Of a DNA stretch of 47,663 bases, positions 15,984-24,655 are shown piece after piece. Source of the DNA: JAUUSJ01 sp051880475. GTDB taxonomy: Bacteria; Bacillota; Clostridia; Lachnospirales; Lachnospiraceae. Below the pieces are notes generated by a model. It searched no databases. It worked only from the letters and a program-made list of their open reading frames with translations, and was not told the DNA's origin. Both the position numbers and the translations under genes were made by a program. Location: the NCBI GenBank assembly GCA_051880475.1, contig JBJEOA010000036.1:1-47663 (forward strand), written 5' to 3'. Positions within the stretch are counted from its first letter, which is position 1. Each line of letters starts with the position of its first letter.

Positions 15984-17444
15984 CTATACTAGTGCAGCCG
16001 CAATAGACTGCATAAATTGAATCAATATATTTGGAAAAATTCCAAGTAAAATAGTAGCTAGTGAAAAAATTGCAACTGGAATAAGCATTTGATAGGAAGC
16101 TTCCTTTTTTTCTACTTTCATCTCCTGTTGCCCAGGATAAAATCCTTTCATTGCAATTGGAAGTAAATATCCAGCTGTTAACAGAGCACTAATCAATAAA
16201 ACACAAGGTCCTATAACAGAGAATCCCTTTATTCCACTATCGAGCGCTCCAATCGCCAAATACCATTTACTTGTAAATCCGGTAGTCGGAGGGATTCCAG
16301 TAAGGCCGAGAGAAACAATAAAATAACATCCCATTATGAGAGGCATTTTCTTTCCAATCGCCTCAAGCTGATCCACCTTTTCTAATCCATACTGAAAGAT
16401 AATTGCACCCGCCACAAGGAAAAGTGCATTTTTAATAAAAGAATGGAAGATAACATGAAGCAACGCCCCAATTAATCCATTTTCTGTCATCACTGCAATA
16501 CCAAATAAAATATAAGAAACTTGGCTGACTGTTGAATACGCGAGTCTCTTTTTTAGTACATTTTCTTTATACGCCATCATAGAGCCCATCAAAACTGTAA
16601 CCAACGCAAGAGTCATAAATACCATCTGTACCCATGTGCCTCGAAGGAAATCTGCTCCAAACACAAAAAAGATAACTCTTATGATGGCAAAGACACCAGA
16701 CTTTGTAATAATACCAGACAAAACCGCACTCGCTGGTGCAGGTGCCTGCGGATGTGCAGTCGGAAGCCAAGCATGAAGCGGAAACATACCAGCCTTTGCT
16801 CCAAATCCGATAATCATAAGCATCGCCGCTAACATAAGGAGTCCTGTTTTTTCCTGATTTTGTAAAAATCCACCTGCCATAAAGCTTAAGTCTTTCTCAT
16901 AATAGAATAAAATGAATATTCCACTTAATGCCAAAAATGCTCCCGCAAAGGAATAAAATAAATATTTTAAACCTGCCATAATCGCTTTTTTATCTTGGTT
17001 ATGTAAAACAAGTGGAAACGAAGAGACAGTCATAAGTTCATAAAAGATATACATTGTTACTAAATTTCCCGCAAAATATAATCCTAAAAGAACTCCAAAT
17101 ACAATAATATAAAAGCTCATAAATCTCTTCTTATGTTCCATATGTTCGATATATTTTGTCATATAAATTCCGACTAAAATCCAGACAAAAACGAGCAAGT
17201 ACGCAAATATCTTGGATATCGAATCAATATGAAAATATATCGTAATATCATCCACAAGAGAAAACGCTTGTAAACTTACTTCATTTTTTCCAAGTAAAAA
17301 TAACAAAGCTGCCCCGTCTACTGCTAAGACAGCAAGCATATAGACAGCCATTTTCTTTAAATCCTTTACTGGAAGTAATAAAAGAATCACTCCTGCAAGT
17401 ATAGGAAATAAAATTGGAAAAATTATACTAATTGTACCATCCAT
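15984..17444 (-). CDS. MrpD-like proton-conducting antiporter subunit (second copy)
   Basis: 486 residues from the ATG at 17444, which has AAGGAGG six nt upstream. A longer start at 17510 would overlap the upstream gene and lacks a site. About 14 TM helices. TM5 Glu (LVTMYIFYELMTVSSFPLVL), the TM7 motif GAKAGMFPLHAWLPTAHPQAP and SGIITKSGVFAIIR (Lys) are intact, as is VIFHSFIKNALFLVAGAI. It is the closest of the copies to classical MrpD/MnhD. The gap to the upstream gene is 11 nt. Confidence 0.85.
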   Translation of the reverse strand: MDGTISIIFPILFPILAGVILLLLPVKDLKKMAVYMLAVLAVDGAALLFLLGKNEVSLQAFSLVDDITIYFHIDSISKIFAYLLVFVWILVGIYMTKYIEHMEHKKRFMSFYIIVFGVLLGLYFAGNLVTMYIFYELMTVSSFPLVLHNQDKKAIMAGLKYLFYSFAGAFLALSGIFILFYYEKDLSFMAGGFLQNQEKTGLLMLAAMLMIIGFGAKAGMFPLHAWLPTAHPQAPAPASAVLSGIITKSGVFAIIRVIFFVFGADFLRGTWVQMVFMTLALVTVLMGSMMAYKENVLKKRLAYSTVSQVSYILFGIAVMTENGLIGALLHVIFHSFIKNALFLVAGAIIFQYGLEKVDQLEAIGKKMPLIMGCYFIVSLGLTGIPPTTGFTSKWYLAIGALDSGIKGFSVIGPCVLLISALLTAGYLLPIAMKGFYPGQQEMKVEKKEASYQMLIPVAIFSLATILLGIFPNILIQFMQSIAAALV

Positions 17445-17455
17445 CTCGAACCTCC

Positions 17456-18952
17456 TTAAGCAAACATAGCAAGACCATTTCGAATTAAATCGACAACATA
17501 ATCCGAACACATACCTAAAATAAAATTAAGAAGTACAAAACATAATACTACAAATTTGTATCGGTATCGTCCTCCAGCTACAACTTCTCTCTTATCTTCC
17601 GCAACTGTGTAAGTGCGAAGTACAAATCTTAAGAAATATACTGCATTTAATATCGTACTAATTGCTAACGCTATCAATGTTGGCAACATTTTATTGACCG
17701 TCACTAAAGAGGCCTGTGAAAATAAAAGTTTTGATACAAAACCTGCCAAGGTAGGCATACCTACCATAGATAAAGAGGCGATTGTAAATGCAAATCCCGA
17801 CAACTTATCTCTGTATGCCGCTCCTTTAAAATCAATATACTCTTGACTCTTTCCCGATGCATCTGCAAGTCCCGTCGCTGAAATAAAGAGCATAGACTTT
17901 GTCGCTGAGTGGGTGAGAATATGGAAAATAGCCGCAATCATTCCAGCCTCTGTTCCAAGACCGATTCCCATATAAATATATCCAATCTGAGCGACAGAGG
18001 AATAGGCAATCATTCTTCTCACATCTGTTTGTTTAATAGCGTTTACAGAACCCATAATCATTCCGATAATACCAAAAACAAATAAAACATTTAATACTTT
18101 ACTTGATGTAATATATTGTATTCCAATCACGCGATAGAAAATTTTAATTAAAAGAAAAATATATCCTTTTGATACTAAACTAGAGAGTATTGCACTCGAA
18201 GTCGCTGTAGAATATCCATACGCTGATGGAAGCCAAGAGTGAAATGGATATAGCGCAGACTTGATTGCGAGACCAACTGAAATCAATCCTATAATGACAA
18301 GCAGTGGAACCGTATACTGTCCATGCTCAAAAATGCTTTGTACGGATTCCTTAATATCGGACATTAAAAGATGCCCTGTCAAATCATATAACATAGAAAT
18401 TCCAATTAAAAATAAACCAGAACCAAGCAAACTCATAATCATATATTTTGTGGCCGCCAATGTCGTTCTACCTACATTTCGAATCATAATTAGACCACAA
18501 GCCGAGATTGTATTAATCTCAATAAATACATAGGCCGTAAATAAGTCATTTGTATAAATAAGTGCCAACAGAGAACTTAAGAGCAAATCAATCATAATAA
18601 AGTAGAGATTCATCTTACTCTCTTCTACGTCCTCAATGATATGATCCATTCCTCCGACAATACATAAAAACATAATGAGAGAGAAAAAAGATGCCATCAA
18701 TGCTTCAAGCACTCCAGCTCGAATCTCATTTCCCCAAGGAGCTGGAAAATGTCCCATCCAAAACACAAAACTCTCGTCTGCCTTAATCAGATGGAATAAT
18801 AAAGTGACAGAAGCAATAAATACGAATATAATGACACTTAAAGTAAGCCTTCTTGCCTTTTTTCCATCTAATATAGACGAAATAATTCCAGAAAACATAG
18901 ATAGAATAATACAGGCGAAGGGAATATTTTGTATCCAATTAATCTCATGCAT
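17456..18952 (-). CDS. mrpD: MrpD-like proton-conducting antiporter subunit (first copy)
   Basis: 498 residues from the ATG at 18952. The upstream mrpC stop TGA overlaps this start by one base (TGATG), implying translational coupling. About 14 TM helices. The conserved Glu lies at about residue 145 (LFTAYVFIEINTISACGLIM) and lysines in AIKSALYPFHSWLPSAYGY and LSSLVSKGYIFLLIK. ILTHSATKSMLFISATGL follows in the later helices. By position after mrpC it is the syntenic MrpD. Confidence 0.85.
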   Translation of the reverse strand: MHEINWIQNIPFACIILSMFSGIISSILDGKKARRLTLSVIIFVFIASVTLLFHLIKADESFVFWMGHFPAPWGNEIRAGVLEALMASFFSLIMFLCIVGGMDHIIEDVEESKMNLYFIMIDLLLSSLLALIYTNDLFTAYVFIEINTISACGLIMIRNVGRTTLAATKYMIMSLLGSGLFLIGISMLYDLTGHLLMSDIKESVQSIFEHGQYTVPLLVIIGLISVGLAIKSALYPFHSWLPSAYGYSTATSSAILSSLVSKGYIFLLIKIFYRVIGIQYITSSKVLNVLFVFGIIGMIMGSVNAIKQTDVRRMIAYSSVAQIGYIYMGIGLGTEAGMIAAIFHILTHSATKSMLFISATGLADASGKSQEYIDFKGAAYRDKLSGFAFTIASLSMVGMPTLAGFVSKLLFSQASLVTVNKMLPTLIALAISTILNAVYFLRFVLRTYTVAEDKREVVAGGRYRYKFVVLCFVLLNFILGMCSDYVVDLIRNGLAMFA

Positions 18953-19332
18953 CACTCAATTCCCCTTCCTTTTCTCGCATACATCGAAATTTCGTCGATA
19001 TCTAAAGAATGATATCTTCTATAAAGCCGAATTGTCAAAGCTAACATAAGTGCAGTAACACTGACAGAAACTACAATTCCAGTTAGGACAAGTCCACTTG
19101 GAACTGGGTTAATATATGCATCTACGCTCTGCACTCCATTTACTACAATTGGAGCTTTTCTTCCCTCGATATATCCTTTTGCCGCCAAAAATAAATACAC
19201 GGCAGTATCCATAATATTTAATCCAATAATCTTTTTAATCATATTTCTGTGAAGCAATAGCGTTGTAAATCCAATTCCAAATAAAATGACTGCCGCTATT
19301 TCATTATAGTGATTTAATAAATAATATCCCAT
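18952..19332 (-). CDS. mrpC: Mrp antiporter subunit C (MnhC/NuoK-like)
   Basis: 126 residues from the ATG at 19332 (GGAGG 8 nt upstream); the longer version starting at 19362 would overlap the previous gene. Three TM helices in the NuoK/MnhC pattern, with LLHRNMIKKIIGLNIMDTAVYLF and PSGLVLTGIVVSVSVTALML. The small subunit is needed for assembly and ion translocation in Mrp complexes. It starts 1 nt after the upstream stop. Confidence 0.9.
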   Translation of the reverse strand: MGYYLLNHYNEIAAVILFGIGFTTLLLHRNMIKKIIGLNIMDTAVYLFLAAKGYIEGRKAPIVVNGVQSVDAYINPVPSGLVLTGIVVSVSVTALMLALTIRLYRRYHSLDIDEISMYARKGRGIE

Positions 19333-19333
19333 T

Positions 19334-20311
19334 TTAGAATCCTCCTTTTCTAAAGAGAACATAAAAGGCGTACATTGTGCAAGCTACCACCATTCCAACA
19401 CAGATATTAAGCGGCAAAATAAGTCCGCTGCTTATAATGGCTCCTACCTTTCCAAGAGGAATATGACTCTCAATATGGTTTGCTCCTGTGAAGAAGGAAT
19501 AGCTTTTCGCTAGACAATAAAAGGTCAACGCACAAAATGTAACTGTCTTAAACGTCTTTTGTGTAAAAAACCTCTCTGTCTTTTTAAAACCAAACGCATT
19601 AAGATAGAGAATAAGACCAGCGCCGATTACGGCTCCCCCTGAAAATCCTCCACCTGGAGATAAATGTCCATTTAATATAATATAAATTCCAAAAATCATC
19701 AAAAATGGAACAAGGAAACAGGCAACTTTTTGTAAAATTAAATCGTTTTTCGGCTCATACAGACGGTCATTCATCTGTGCATCAATTCTAGCCTTCTCTG
19801 CTTTACTATTTTTCTTTGCATCATCTACATCAATTCGAAGTAAAATCAAAACACAACAAGCTGCAATAAATAATACATTGGACTCTCCAAATGTATCAAA
19901 TGCACGATAATCTAAAATCATACCTGTTACAATATTAACCGCACCTGTCTCTTGAAGTCCATTCTCAATATAACGCTCCACTACCTCATTGCTCGCAGGA
20001 TTTTTCGCTTCTCCAATCGATGGTAAGTAAAATACCGTCATAAGCAGCATTGCAATTAATATAACACAGATGACAATGGATAAAACTCCATAGATGCGAT
20101 TATACCAACGAAACTCTTTTTTTCCTCTTGACAAGGTGTGATCAATCATAGGGTCTGGCTTTCGGAATTCTTTTTTAGGAACAGACTGAAAAGAATCTTC
20201 CTTTTCCTCTTTCATTTCAACCTCTCCGAGGAACGGATCAATCTCTCCGTTCATCCACTGATGAAAGCGATACCGTTTTGTATTTTTATAATTTTTATTG
20301 ATCTTGCTCAT
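19334..20311 (-). CDS. Fused MbhE-like / MnhB Mrp subunit with N-terminal extension
   Basis: 325 residues from the ATG at 20311 (GGAGG upstream). Residues 1-65 are charged and cytoplasmic. Residues about 70-150 resemble the MbhE-type segment normally at the C-terminus of MrpA (VNIVTGMILDYRAFDTFGES). Residues about 195-325 are an MnhB domain with the signature GHLSPGGGFSGGAVIGAG. So a piece of classical MrpA is fused to MrpB here. It overlaps the upstream MbhD-like gene by 17 nt. The fusion is seen directly; its effect on the complex is unknown. Confidence 0.8.
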   Translation of the reverse strand: MSKINKNYKNTKRYRFHQWMNGEIDPFLGEVEMKEEKEDSFQSVPKKEFRKPDPMIDHTLSRGKKEFRWYNRIYGVLSIVICVILIAMLLMTVFYLPSIGEAKNPASNEVVERYIENGLQETGAVNIVTGMILDYRAFDTFGESNVLFIAACCVLILLRIDVDDAKKNSKAEKARIDAQMNDRLYEPKNDLILQKVACFLVPFLMIFGIYIILNGHLSPGGGFSGGAVIGAGLILYLNAFGFKKTERFFTQKTFKTVTFCALTFYCLAKSYSFFTGANHIESHIPLGKVGAIISSGLILPLNICVGMVVACTMYAFYVLFRKGGF

Positions 20312-20558
20312 CTTTTTCTTCCTCCACAATCGCTCTAATCTTCTTTAATGTGACAAAAAATAGCACACTCGTAACACCAGCTCCCACTGCGGCCTCTGTG
20401 ATTGCTAAGTCAGGAGACTCAAGCAAAATCCATATAATCGACATAATCAAACTATATGCCATAAAAATAATAATCGAAGTTAATAAATTTTTCGTGAAGC
20501 TTACTGAGATTGCACATACAATCAAAAAAAGAAGTAAAATCCATTGTAATACTGTCAT
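20295..20558 (-). CDS. MbhD-like Mrp subunit (split MrpA C-terminal segment)
   Basis: 87 residues and three TM helices. LESPDLAITEAAVGAGVTSVLFF is the MbhD signature (described, not a full motif list), found in the C-terminal part of MrpA in aerobic bacteria and as a free subunit in Mbh-type complexes. The ATG overlaps the mrpG stop by 4 nt (ATGA). The gene order G-MbhD-MbhE/B-C-D follows Mbh/Mbs-type modules, but no hydrogenase genes are present. Confidence 0.85.
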   Translation of the reverse strand: MTVLQWILLLFLIVCAISVSFTKNLLTSIIIFMAYSLIMSIIWILLESPDLAITEAAVGAGVTSVLFFVTLKKIRAIVEEEKDEQDQ

Positions 20559-20887
20559 TTTTTCTTCACCTCACAATTCTCCTCCAAATTCTCATTTGTC
20601 GTAACTTCAAGTCGACTAATCAAATGGCTTGATACCGGACTTGCTAACCACAAAAAGAAAATAATAAATCCTAATTTTAAAGTCGCAAAAGAAAATCCAG
20701 ATATTATCATTAACCCAACGAAAACAATTAAAATACCAAGTGTATCTCCCATTGCTGCCGCATGCATTCTATTTAAAACATAATTGAAGTGGTATACACC
20801 ATAAATTCCAATTCCCAAAATGAGAAGTCCAGCCAATATACATATAGCTGCAATAATAAATTTACTCCATCCTAGAATCTGTATCAT
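20555..20887 (-). CDS. mrpG: Mrp antiporter subunit G
   Basis: 110 residues with three TM helices and the PhaG/MnhG pattern LILGIGIYGVYHFNYVLNRMHAAAMGDTLGI (residues about 22-52) followed by a charged C-terminal tail. AAGGAGG lies six nt before the ATG, inside the 3' end of mrpF, which it overlaps by 26 nt. Small structural subunit of the antiporter complex. Confidence 0.9.
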   Translation of the reverse strand: MIQILGWSKFIIAAICILAGLLILGIGIYGVYHFNYVLNRMHAAAMGDTLGILIVFVGLMIISGFSFATLKLGFIIFFLWLASPVSSHLISRLEVTTNENLEENCEVKKK

Positions 20888-21194
20888 TTTTTTCCTCCTT
20901 CAACTGTTTTTGCTTTTTCTCGTTATATACACCCATATACACTTTTGTCAATACAATAACCGCCAAAAAACTAATCATCGCATAAATAAGACATACATCT
21001 AATAGATAACTCTCTTCCATATATATCGCTAAAATCGCAATAATAATAATTGTCATAGTACCTATCATATTTATAGCGACAATACGATCTGCAATCTTTG
21101 GACCGATTACAGCTCTTATAAAGCATAGGAAAATAAAAATACATAATATAAATATAGTACCAATAAACAAAAACTGATACGCATTTTCCAGCAT
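20862..21194 (-). CDS. mrpF: Mrp antiporter subunit F
   Basis: 110 residues. Three TM helices with the conserved RAVIGPKIADRIVAINMIGT block of MnhF/MrpF (about 27-46), an acidic YMEESYLLDVCLIYA segment, and a basic C-terminal tail. GGAGGAGG precedes the ATG. MrpF is a small essential subunit of multi-subunit cation/proton antiporters, also linked in some species to bile-salt efflux. Confidence 0.9.
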   Translation of the reverse strand: MLENAYQFLFIGTIFILCIFIFLCFIRAVIGPKIADRIVAINMIGTMTIIIIAILAIYMEESYLLDVCLIYAMISFLAVIVLTKVYMGVYNEKKQKQLKEEKNDTDSRME

Positions 21195-21212
21195 TTTTTC
21201 CTCCTCCTTTCC

Positions 21213-21674
21213 TTACTCTGCTTCTAATTTCTCTAGTAATCTCACGAAAATAGAATGGTCTAAGTCTTCCGCTAAGTCTTTATCAAGACAGTGTACCGTA
21301 TACTCATCCCCCTCTAATGTGACAGTAATTGTTCCTGGTGTCAATGTAATAGAATTTGCCAATAATGCCTTAGCTAAGTTTGTCTTTAAATGTACCTGAA
21401 TTGTTACAATCTGTGGCTCAACTTCCATTTTTTCAGATAAAATCAAGTGAATAACATGGATATTTGCCTTAATAATCTCATTTAATAAACTCAGTACATA
21501 ATAAATCGCCAACGGGGTTTTTTTAATCATTTTTATTTCTTTTTGCAAACTATGATCCATAAATTTACAAATAAATAAGAAAATTACCGCTGAGATAATA
21601 AGACCTATTATGACAATTTCTGCTGTGATTTTTGCATTTAAAATAATCCATAAAACAAAAAACACAAAAAACAT
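21213..21674 (-). CDS. mrpE: Mrp antiporter subunit E
   Basis: 153 residues from the ATG at 21674, with GGAGGAG upstream. A longer frame up to 21791 lacks a site and reads through the promoter region. Two or three TM helices, then the MnhE signature LLNEIIKANIHVIHLIL and TNLAKALLANSITLTPGTITV, and a C-terminal soluble lobe. It is the first gene of the ten-gene antiporter operon. Confidence 0.9.
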   Translation of the reverse strand: MFFVFFVLWIILNAKITAEIVIIGLIISAVIFLFICKFMDHSLQKEIKMIKKTPLAIYYVLSLLNEIIKANIHVIHLILSEKMEVEPQIVTIQVHLKTNLAKALLANSITLTPGTITVTLEGDEYTVHCLDKDLAEDLDHSIFVRLLEKLEAE

Positions 21675-21796
21675 TTCTTTCTCCTCCTTCCTATACTCAC
21701 ATATGTATACTATATTAAAATCTTTCTCATTTGTCTTTCTATGGTTTTTACCCATAATTTTTGACAAACTCCCCCTATTTTCATTTATCAAGTTGC

Positions 21797-21825
21797 ATTA
21801 TATCACCTTTATAGGGCAATGAAAA
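21797..21825 (-). promoter_or_regulatory. Promoter of the Mrp operon
   Basis: Minus-strand TTTTCA (plus 21820-21825), a 17-bp spacer and a perfect TATAAT (plus 21797-21802). It lies about 120 nt upstream of mrpE. Confidence 0.6.
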
Positions 21826-21848
21826 GTTTTTTTTACCGTTTTTGGGGA

Positions 21849-21877
21849 TTCACAAGGCACGAAAAATATTGTATACT
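21849..21877 (+). promoter_or_regulatory. Promoter of the DD-carboxypeptidase gene
   Basis: TTCACA (21849-21854), a 17-bp spacer and TATACT (21872-21877), about 65 nt upstream of the ATG. It is divergent from the Mrp promoter. Confidence 0.6.
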
Positions 21878-21942
21878 GTAACAGATAATATAAAATTTTA
21901 ACATATAAACAAGATAGATTTAAAAAATACAAGGAGATAAAA

Positions 21943-23631
21943 ATGAGACGAGCAATAACCAGTTTTCTTATATTAGTTTTATTAATAACTGCAATACCCC
22001 CTTCTTTTTCTTATGCAAAGAATAGTGAAAAAGCTACTGATAAGACAGAAAAAAAATCAACTACTAAGAAAGAAAGTAGCAAAGAAAAGACAGAACAATC
22101 TACAAAATCTACGAAAGAATCTAAAAAAACAGAAACAAAAAAAGAAACCACAAAGGAAGCCACGAAGGAATCTAAAAAAGAGGAAGCCACAAAAGAATCT
22201 ACGAAGGAATCTAAAAAAGAGGAGACCACAAAAGAATCTACGAAGGAATCTAAAAAAGAGGAGACCACAAAAGAATCTACACAAAAAGCTACAGAGGAAA
22301 CGACCTCTTCCGATGAAGAGACTAGCACAAAAGAAGTAACAAAGGCTACAACTTCCCCTACTCATACCGTTATAACAGATGAGTCCATCAAAACTCCAAA
22401 AGTAACTGCCTCCGCCGCTATTATAATGGAAGCAAAGACAGGAGCTATTTTATACGAAAAGGATTCTAATGAAAAACATTATCCTGCGAGCATCACAAAG
22501 ATTTTAACGACTTTAGTTGCTTTGGAGAATGCAGATTTAGATGATAAAATCAAGTTTAAGAGAAAAGTATTAGATGCTGTGGAACAAGATAGTTCTCGTA
22601 TCGGTGTAGAGTCTAAAGAAGTAATTTCACTAAGAAATTGCCTCTATGCAGTAATGCTTGCGTCTGCTAATGACGTTTCTGCAGGTGTCGCAGATACTAT
22701 TGGGGGCAGTGTAAAGAATTTTGCTAAGATGATGAATGAAAGAGCAAAAGAACTTGGATGTGAAAATTCTAATTTTGTAAACCCTCATGGACTTCACAAT
22801 AAAAATCACTATACAACAGCATATGATATGGCTTTAATCACTCAAGCTGCTATTCAAAATGAAGACTTTTGCAAGATTTCCTCTACCTTGACTCATATTA
22901 TTCCAAAGACAAAGAAAACAGTGGAAAAACGCTATTTATACAATCACGATAAAATGCTTCAAGATACAGAATTCCATTATGACGGAATCGAGTATGGAAA
23001 GACTGGATACACAAAAAAAGCCGGAAACACTCTAGTATCTGTGGCAAAGAGAGGAAACTTAGAGCTTATCTGTGTCGTTTTAAAATCAAATGGATATAAG
23101 AATGCTTATAAAGACACAAAAAAATTATTTGACTATGGTTTTGACAATTATCATCTTATTACTCCTTTAGAAGATTTTCCTCTAAGTGAGAAATTGGTAC
23201 ATACAAAGTATTTCCAAAGTGTATCCGTAGAAGATATGAAGAAGTTAAATCCAAGCATAGACATGAATTATCAAGTTGTTTTACCTCAATCCATTAATGT
23301 GGAGGATTTATCCTATAAATTCTATATTTCTCCTAACGATACTACAGGGCTTATTGGTAATTTAGATATTTTAAGTGACGGAGTACAATTAACTAGACTT
23401 CCTATTTCTTATGAGCCTCCTTTGGATAAAATTAAGATAGAGCGACAACCTGAGATTATTCATGTTACCAACGATGATTCTGTCCCAGTTCGAATTATAA
23501 AAAGGGCATTAGCTCATAAAAATTTATTAACCTTTTTGATTGTATCTTGTTTTATCGTTATTATTATGATTGTAGGTGTTCGCAGTATTGTAAGCAGCGG
23601 ACAAAGAAAAAAGAGAAAATTAAAAAAATAA
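21943..23631 (+). CDS. dacF: D-alanyl-D-alanine carboxypeptidase (S11 penicillin-binding protein) with repetitive Lys/Glu/Thr linker
   Basis: 562 residues. A signal peptide (1-25) is followed by a low-complexity Lys/Glu/Ser/Thr segment (about 26-140) containing a 13-residue tandem repeat. The S11 catalytic domain follows, with SxxK at S183-K186 (SITK), SxN at S241-N243 (SAN) and K353-T-G (KTG). The C-terminal region resembles PBP5-type stalk domains, then one TM helix near 524-546 and a basic end, so the enzyme is anchored at its C-terminus as well. It trims D-Ala from peptidoglycan stem peptides. The linker probably lets the catalytic domain reach through the wall. AAGGAG site upstream of the ATG. 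The gene symbol is by family and approximate. Confidence 0.88.
   Translation: MRRAITSFLILVLLITAIPPSFSYAKNSEKATDKTEKKSTTKKESSKEKTEQSTKSTKESKKTETKKETTKEATKESKKEEATKESTKESKKEETTKESTKESKKEETTKESTQKATEETTSSDEETSTKEVTKATTSPTHTVITDESIKTPKVTASAAIIMEAKTGAILYEKDSNEKHYPASITKILTTLVALENADLDDKIKFKRKVLDAVEQDSSRIGVESKEVISLRNCLYAVMLASANDVSAGVADTIGGSVKNFAKMMNERAKELGCENSNFVNPHGLHNKNHYTTAYDMALITQAAIQNEDFCKISSTLTHIIPKTKKTVEKRYLYNHDKMLQDTEFHYDGIEYGKTGYTKKAGNTLVSVAKRGNLELICVVLKSNGYKNAYKDTKKLFDYGFDNYHLITPLEDFPLSEKLVHTKYFQSVSVEDMKKLNPSIDMNYQVVLPQSINVEDLSYKFYISPNDTTGLIGNLDILSDGVQLTRLPISYEPPLDKIKIERQPEIIHVTNDDSVPVRIIKRALAHKNLLTFLIVSCFIVIIMIVGVRSIVSSGQRKKRKLKK
22168..22284 (+). repeat. 39-bp tandem repeat within dacF
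   Basis: Three head-to-tail 39-bp units (22168-22206, 22207-22245, 22246-22284) encode ESKKEE(A/T)TKEST(K/Q). They lie in the extracytoplasmic linker and are nearly identical at DNA level, so copy number probably varies between strains. Long antisense open frames here are a by-product of the repeat. Confidence 0.85.
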
Positions 23632-23690
23632 GTATTTTTTCTCCCGTAAGATATACTGCCATATATTTAAGCCAAACATATAATAAATAT

Positions 23691-23732
23691 AAAAAGGATG
23701 TTAGATAATAGACTATTCTAACATCCTTTTTT
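23691..23732. terminator. Bidirectional Rho-independent terminator
   Basis: AAAAAGGATGTTAGA pairs perfectly with TCTAACATCCTTTTT around an 11-nt loop, with a T-tract on each outgoing strand. It separates dacF from the convergent lipid kinase gene. Confidence 0.9.
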
Positions 23733-23740
23733 GATATAAA

Positions 23741-24655
23741 TTAAGGAACTAAAATTTTTATCTCTTTTGGCAAAATTGATATTTCAATCGGAAGTCCCTC
23801 TTTTAATAATTCTCCATCATAGTCAATCGCCACATCTTGTGTATCTCCAACTAGCGATACTTTTAAATTTTTTGTCTGAAAATATTGTACTGCTGGATGA
23901 TTTACATACTCTCCTTGCATAAAGTTTAACAAAAATGTGGAAACTTCTAAAAATTCTAATTTTCTTAAAACAACGACATCAAGTACCCCGTCTGACACAG
24001 ATGCGAGAGGTGCGGCGTCTTTATATCCACCGACACTATTCGAATTCATGACAAGGAAAAGCATAATATTTTCTTCTTGTGTATATTCTTCGGACTCGAA
24101 TTTTAACGTAAGCGTATTGAAAATCTGATTTGGCAAATCTTTCGCACCTTCTATATAATATGCAAATTTTCCCATCACTGCCTTTTTATCTTTTGGCACC
24201 TTATAGGCAACATCCGTTAATAAGCCACCTGCAATTACATTAATAAAATACTCATTATTTACCTTTCCGACATCCACTTCCTGATATTTAAAATTCTTTA
24301 TCATATCACAAAATGCTTTTGGAGTCTGTGGAAGTCCCATAGAACTTGCAAAATCATTTACCGTTCCCGCCGATATAATAGCAAGAGGAATTTTTGAACC
24401 GCTAATAACTAACCCGTTAATTACCTCATTTAACGTTCCGTCACCTCCTACAGATACGACGAAATCATACTCTCCCTCTTTTAACTGTGCTGCTCTATTT
24501 TTAGCATCATCTTGTTGTTTTGTAAAAAATACATCAATTGTATTTGCTATCTCATTCACTACTAGCCGACCACAAATTGACCGGATCGTTTCTTTAATAT
24601 TTTGTTTTCCTGAAGATGGATTAATAATAAACAGTCCTCTCATCTTCTGCTTCAC
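23741..24655 (-). CDS. Diacylglycerol kinase-like lipid kinase (YegS/BmrU/DagK family)
   Basis: 304 residues. FIINPSSGKQ (9-18) and the nucleotide-binding signature VSVGGDGTLNEVINGL (about 67-82) are followed by IISAGTVNDFASSMG and a C-terminal beta-sandwich, as in DgkB/YegS. It should phosphorylate diacylglycerol or a related lipid at the inner membrane face. The start is uncertain: GTG at 24655 has AAGGG only 2 nt away, and an ATG at 24643 gives MRGLFIINPSSGK, closer to the usual family start. Single gene ending at a strong terminator. Confidence 0.88.
   Translation of the reverse strand: MKQKMRGLFIINPSSGKQNIKETIRSICGRLVVNEIANTIDVFFTKQQDDAKNRAAQLKEGEYDFVVSVGGDGTLNEVINGLVISGSKIPLAIISAGTVNDFASSMGLPQTPKAFCDMIKNFKYQEVDVGKVNNEYFINVIAGGLLTDVAYKVPKDKKAVMGKFAYYIEGAKDLPNQIFNTLTLKFESEEYTQEENIMLFLVMNSNSVGGYKDAAPLASVSDGVLDVVVLRKLEFLEVSTFLLNFMQGEYVNHPAVQYFQTKNLKVSLVGDTQDVAIDYDGELLKEGLPIEISILPKEIKILVP

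Noticed and set aside
12415..20558. Complex I or membrane-bound hydrogenase operon
   Set aside because: The pump subunits are homologous, but the peripheral electron-transfer and NiFe subunits are missing, while MrpE, F and G are present.
22011..22365. Long antisense and out-of-frame reading frames in dacF
   Set aside because: They arise from the repetitive A/G-rich linker and carry no ribosome sites.
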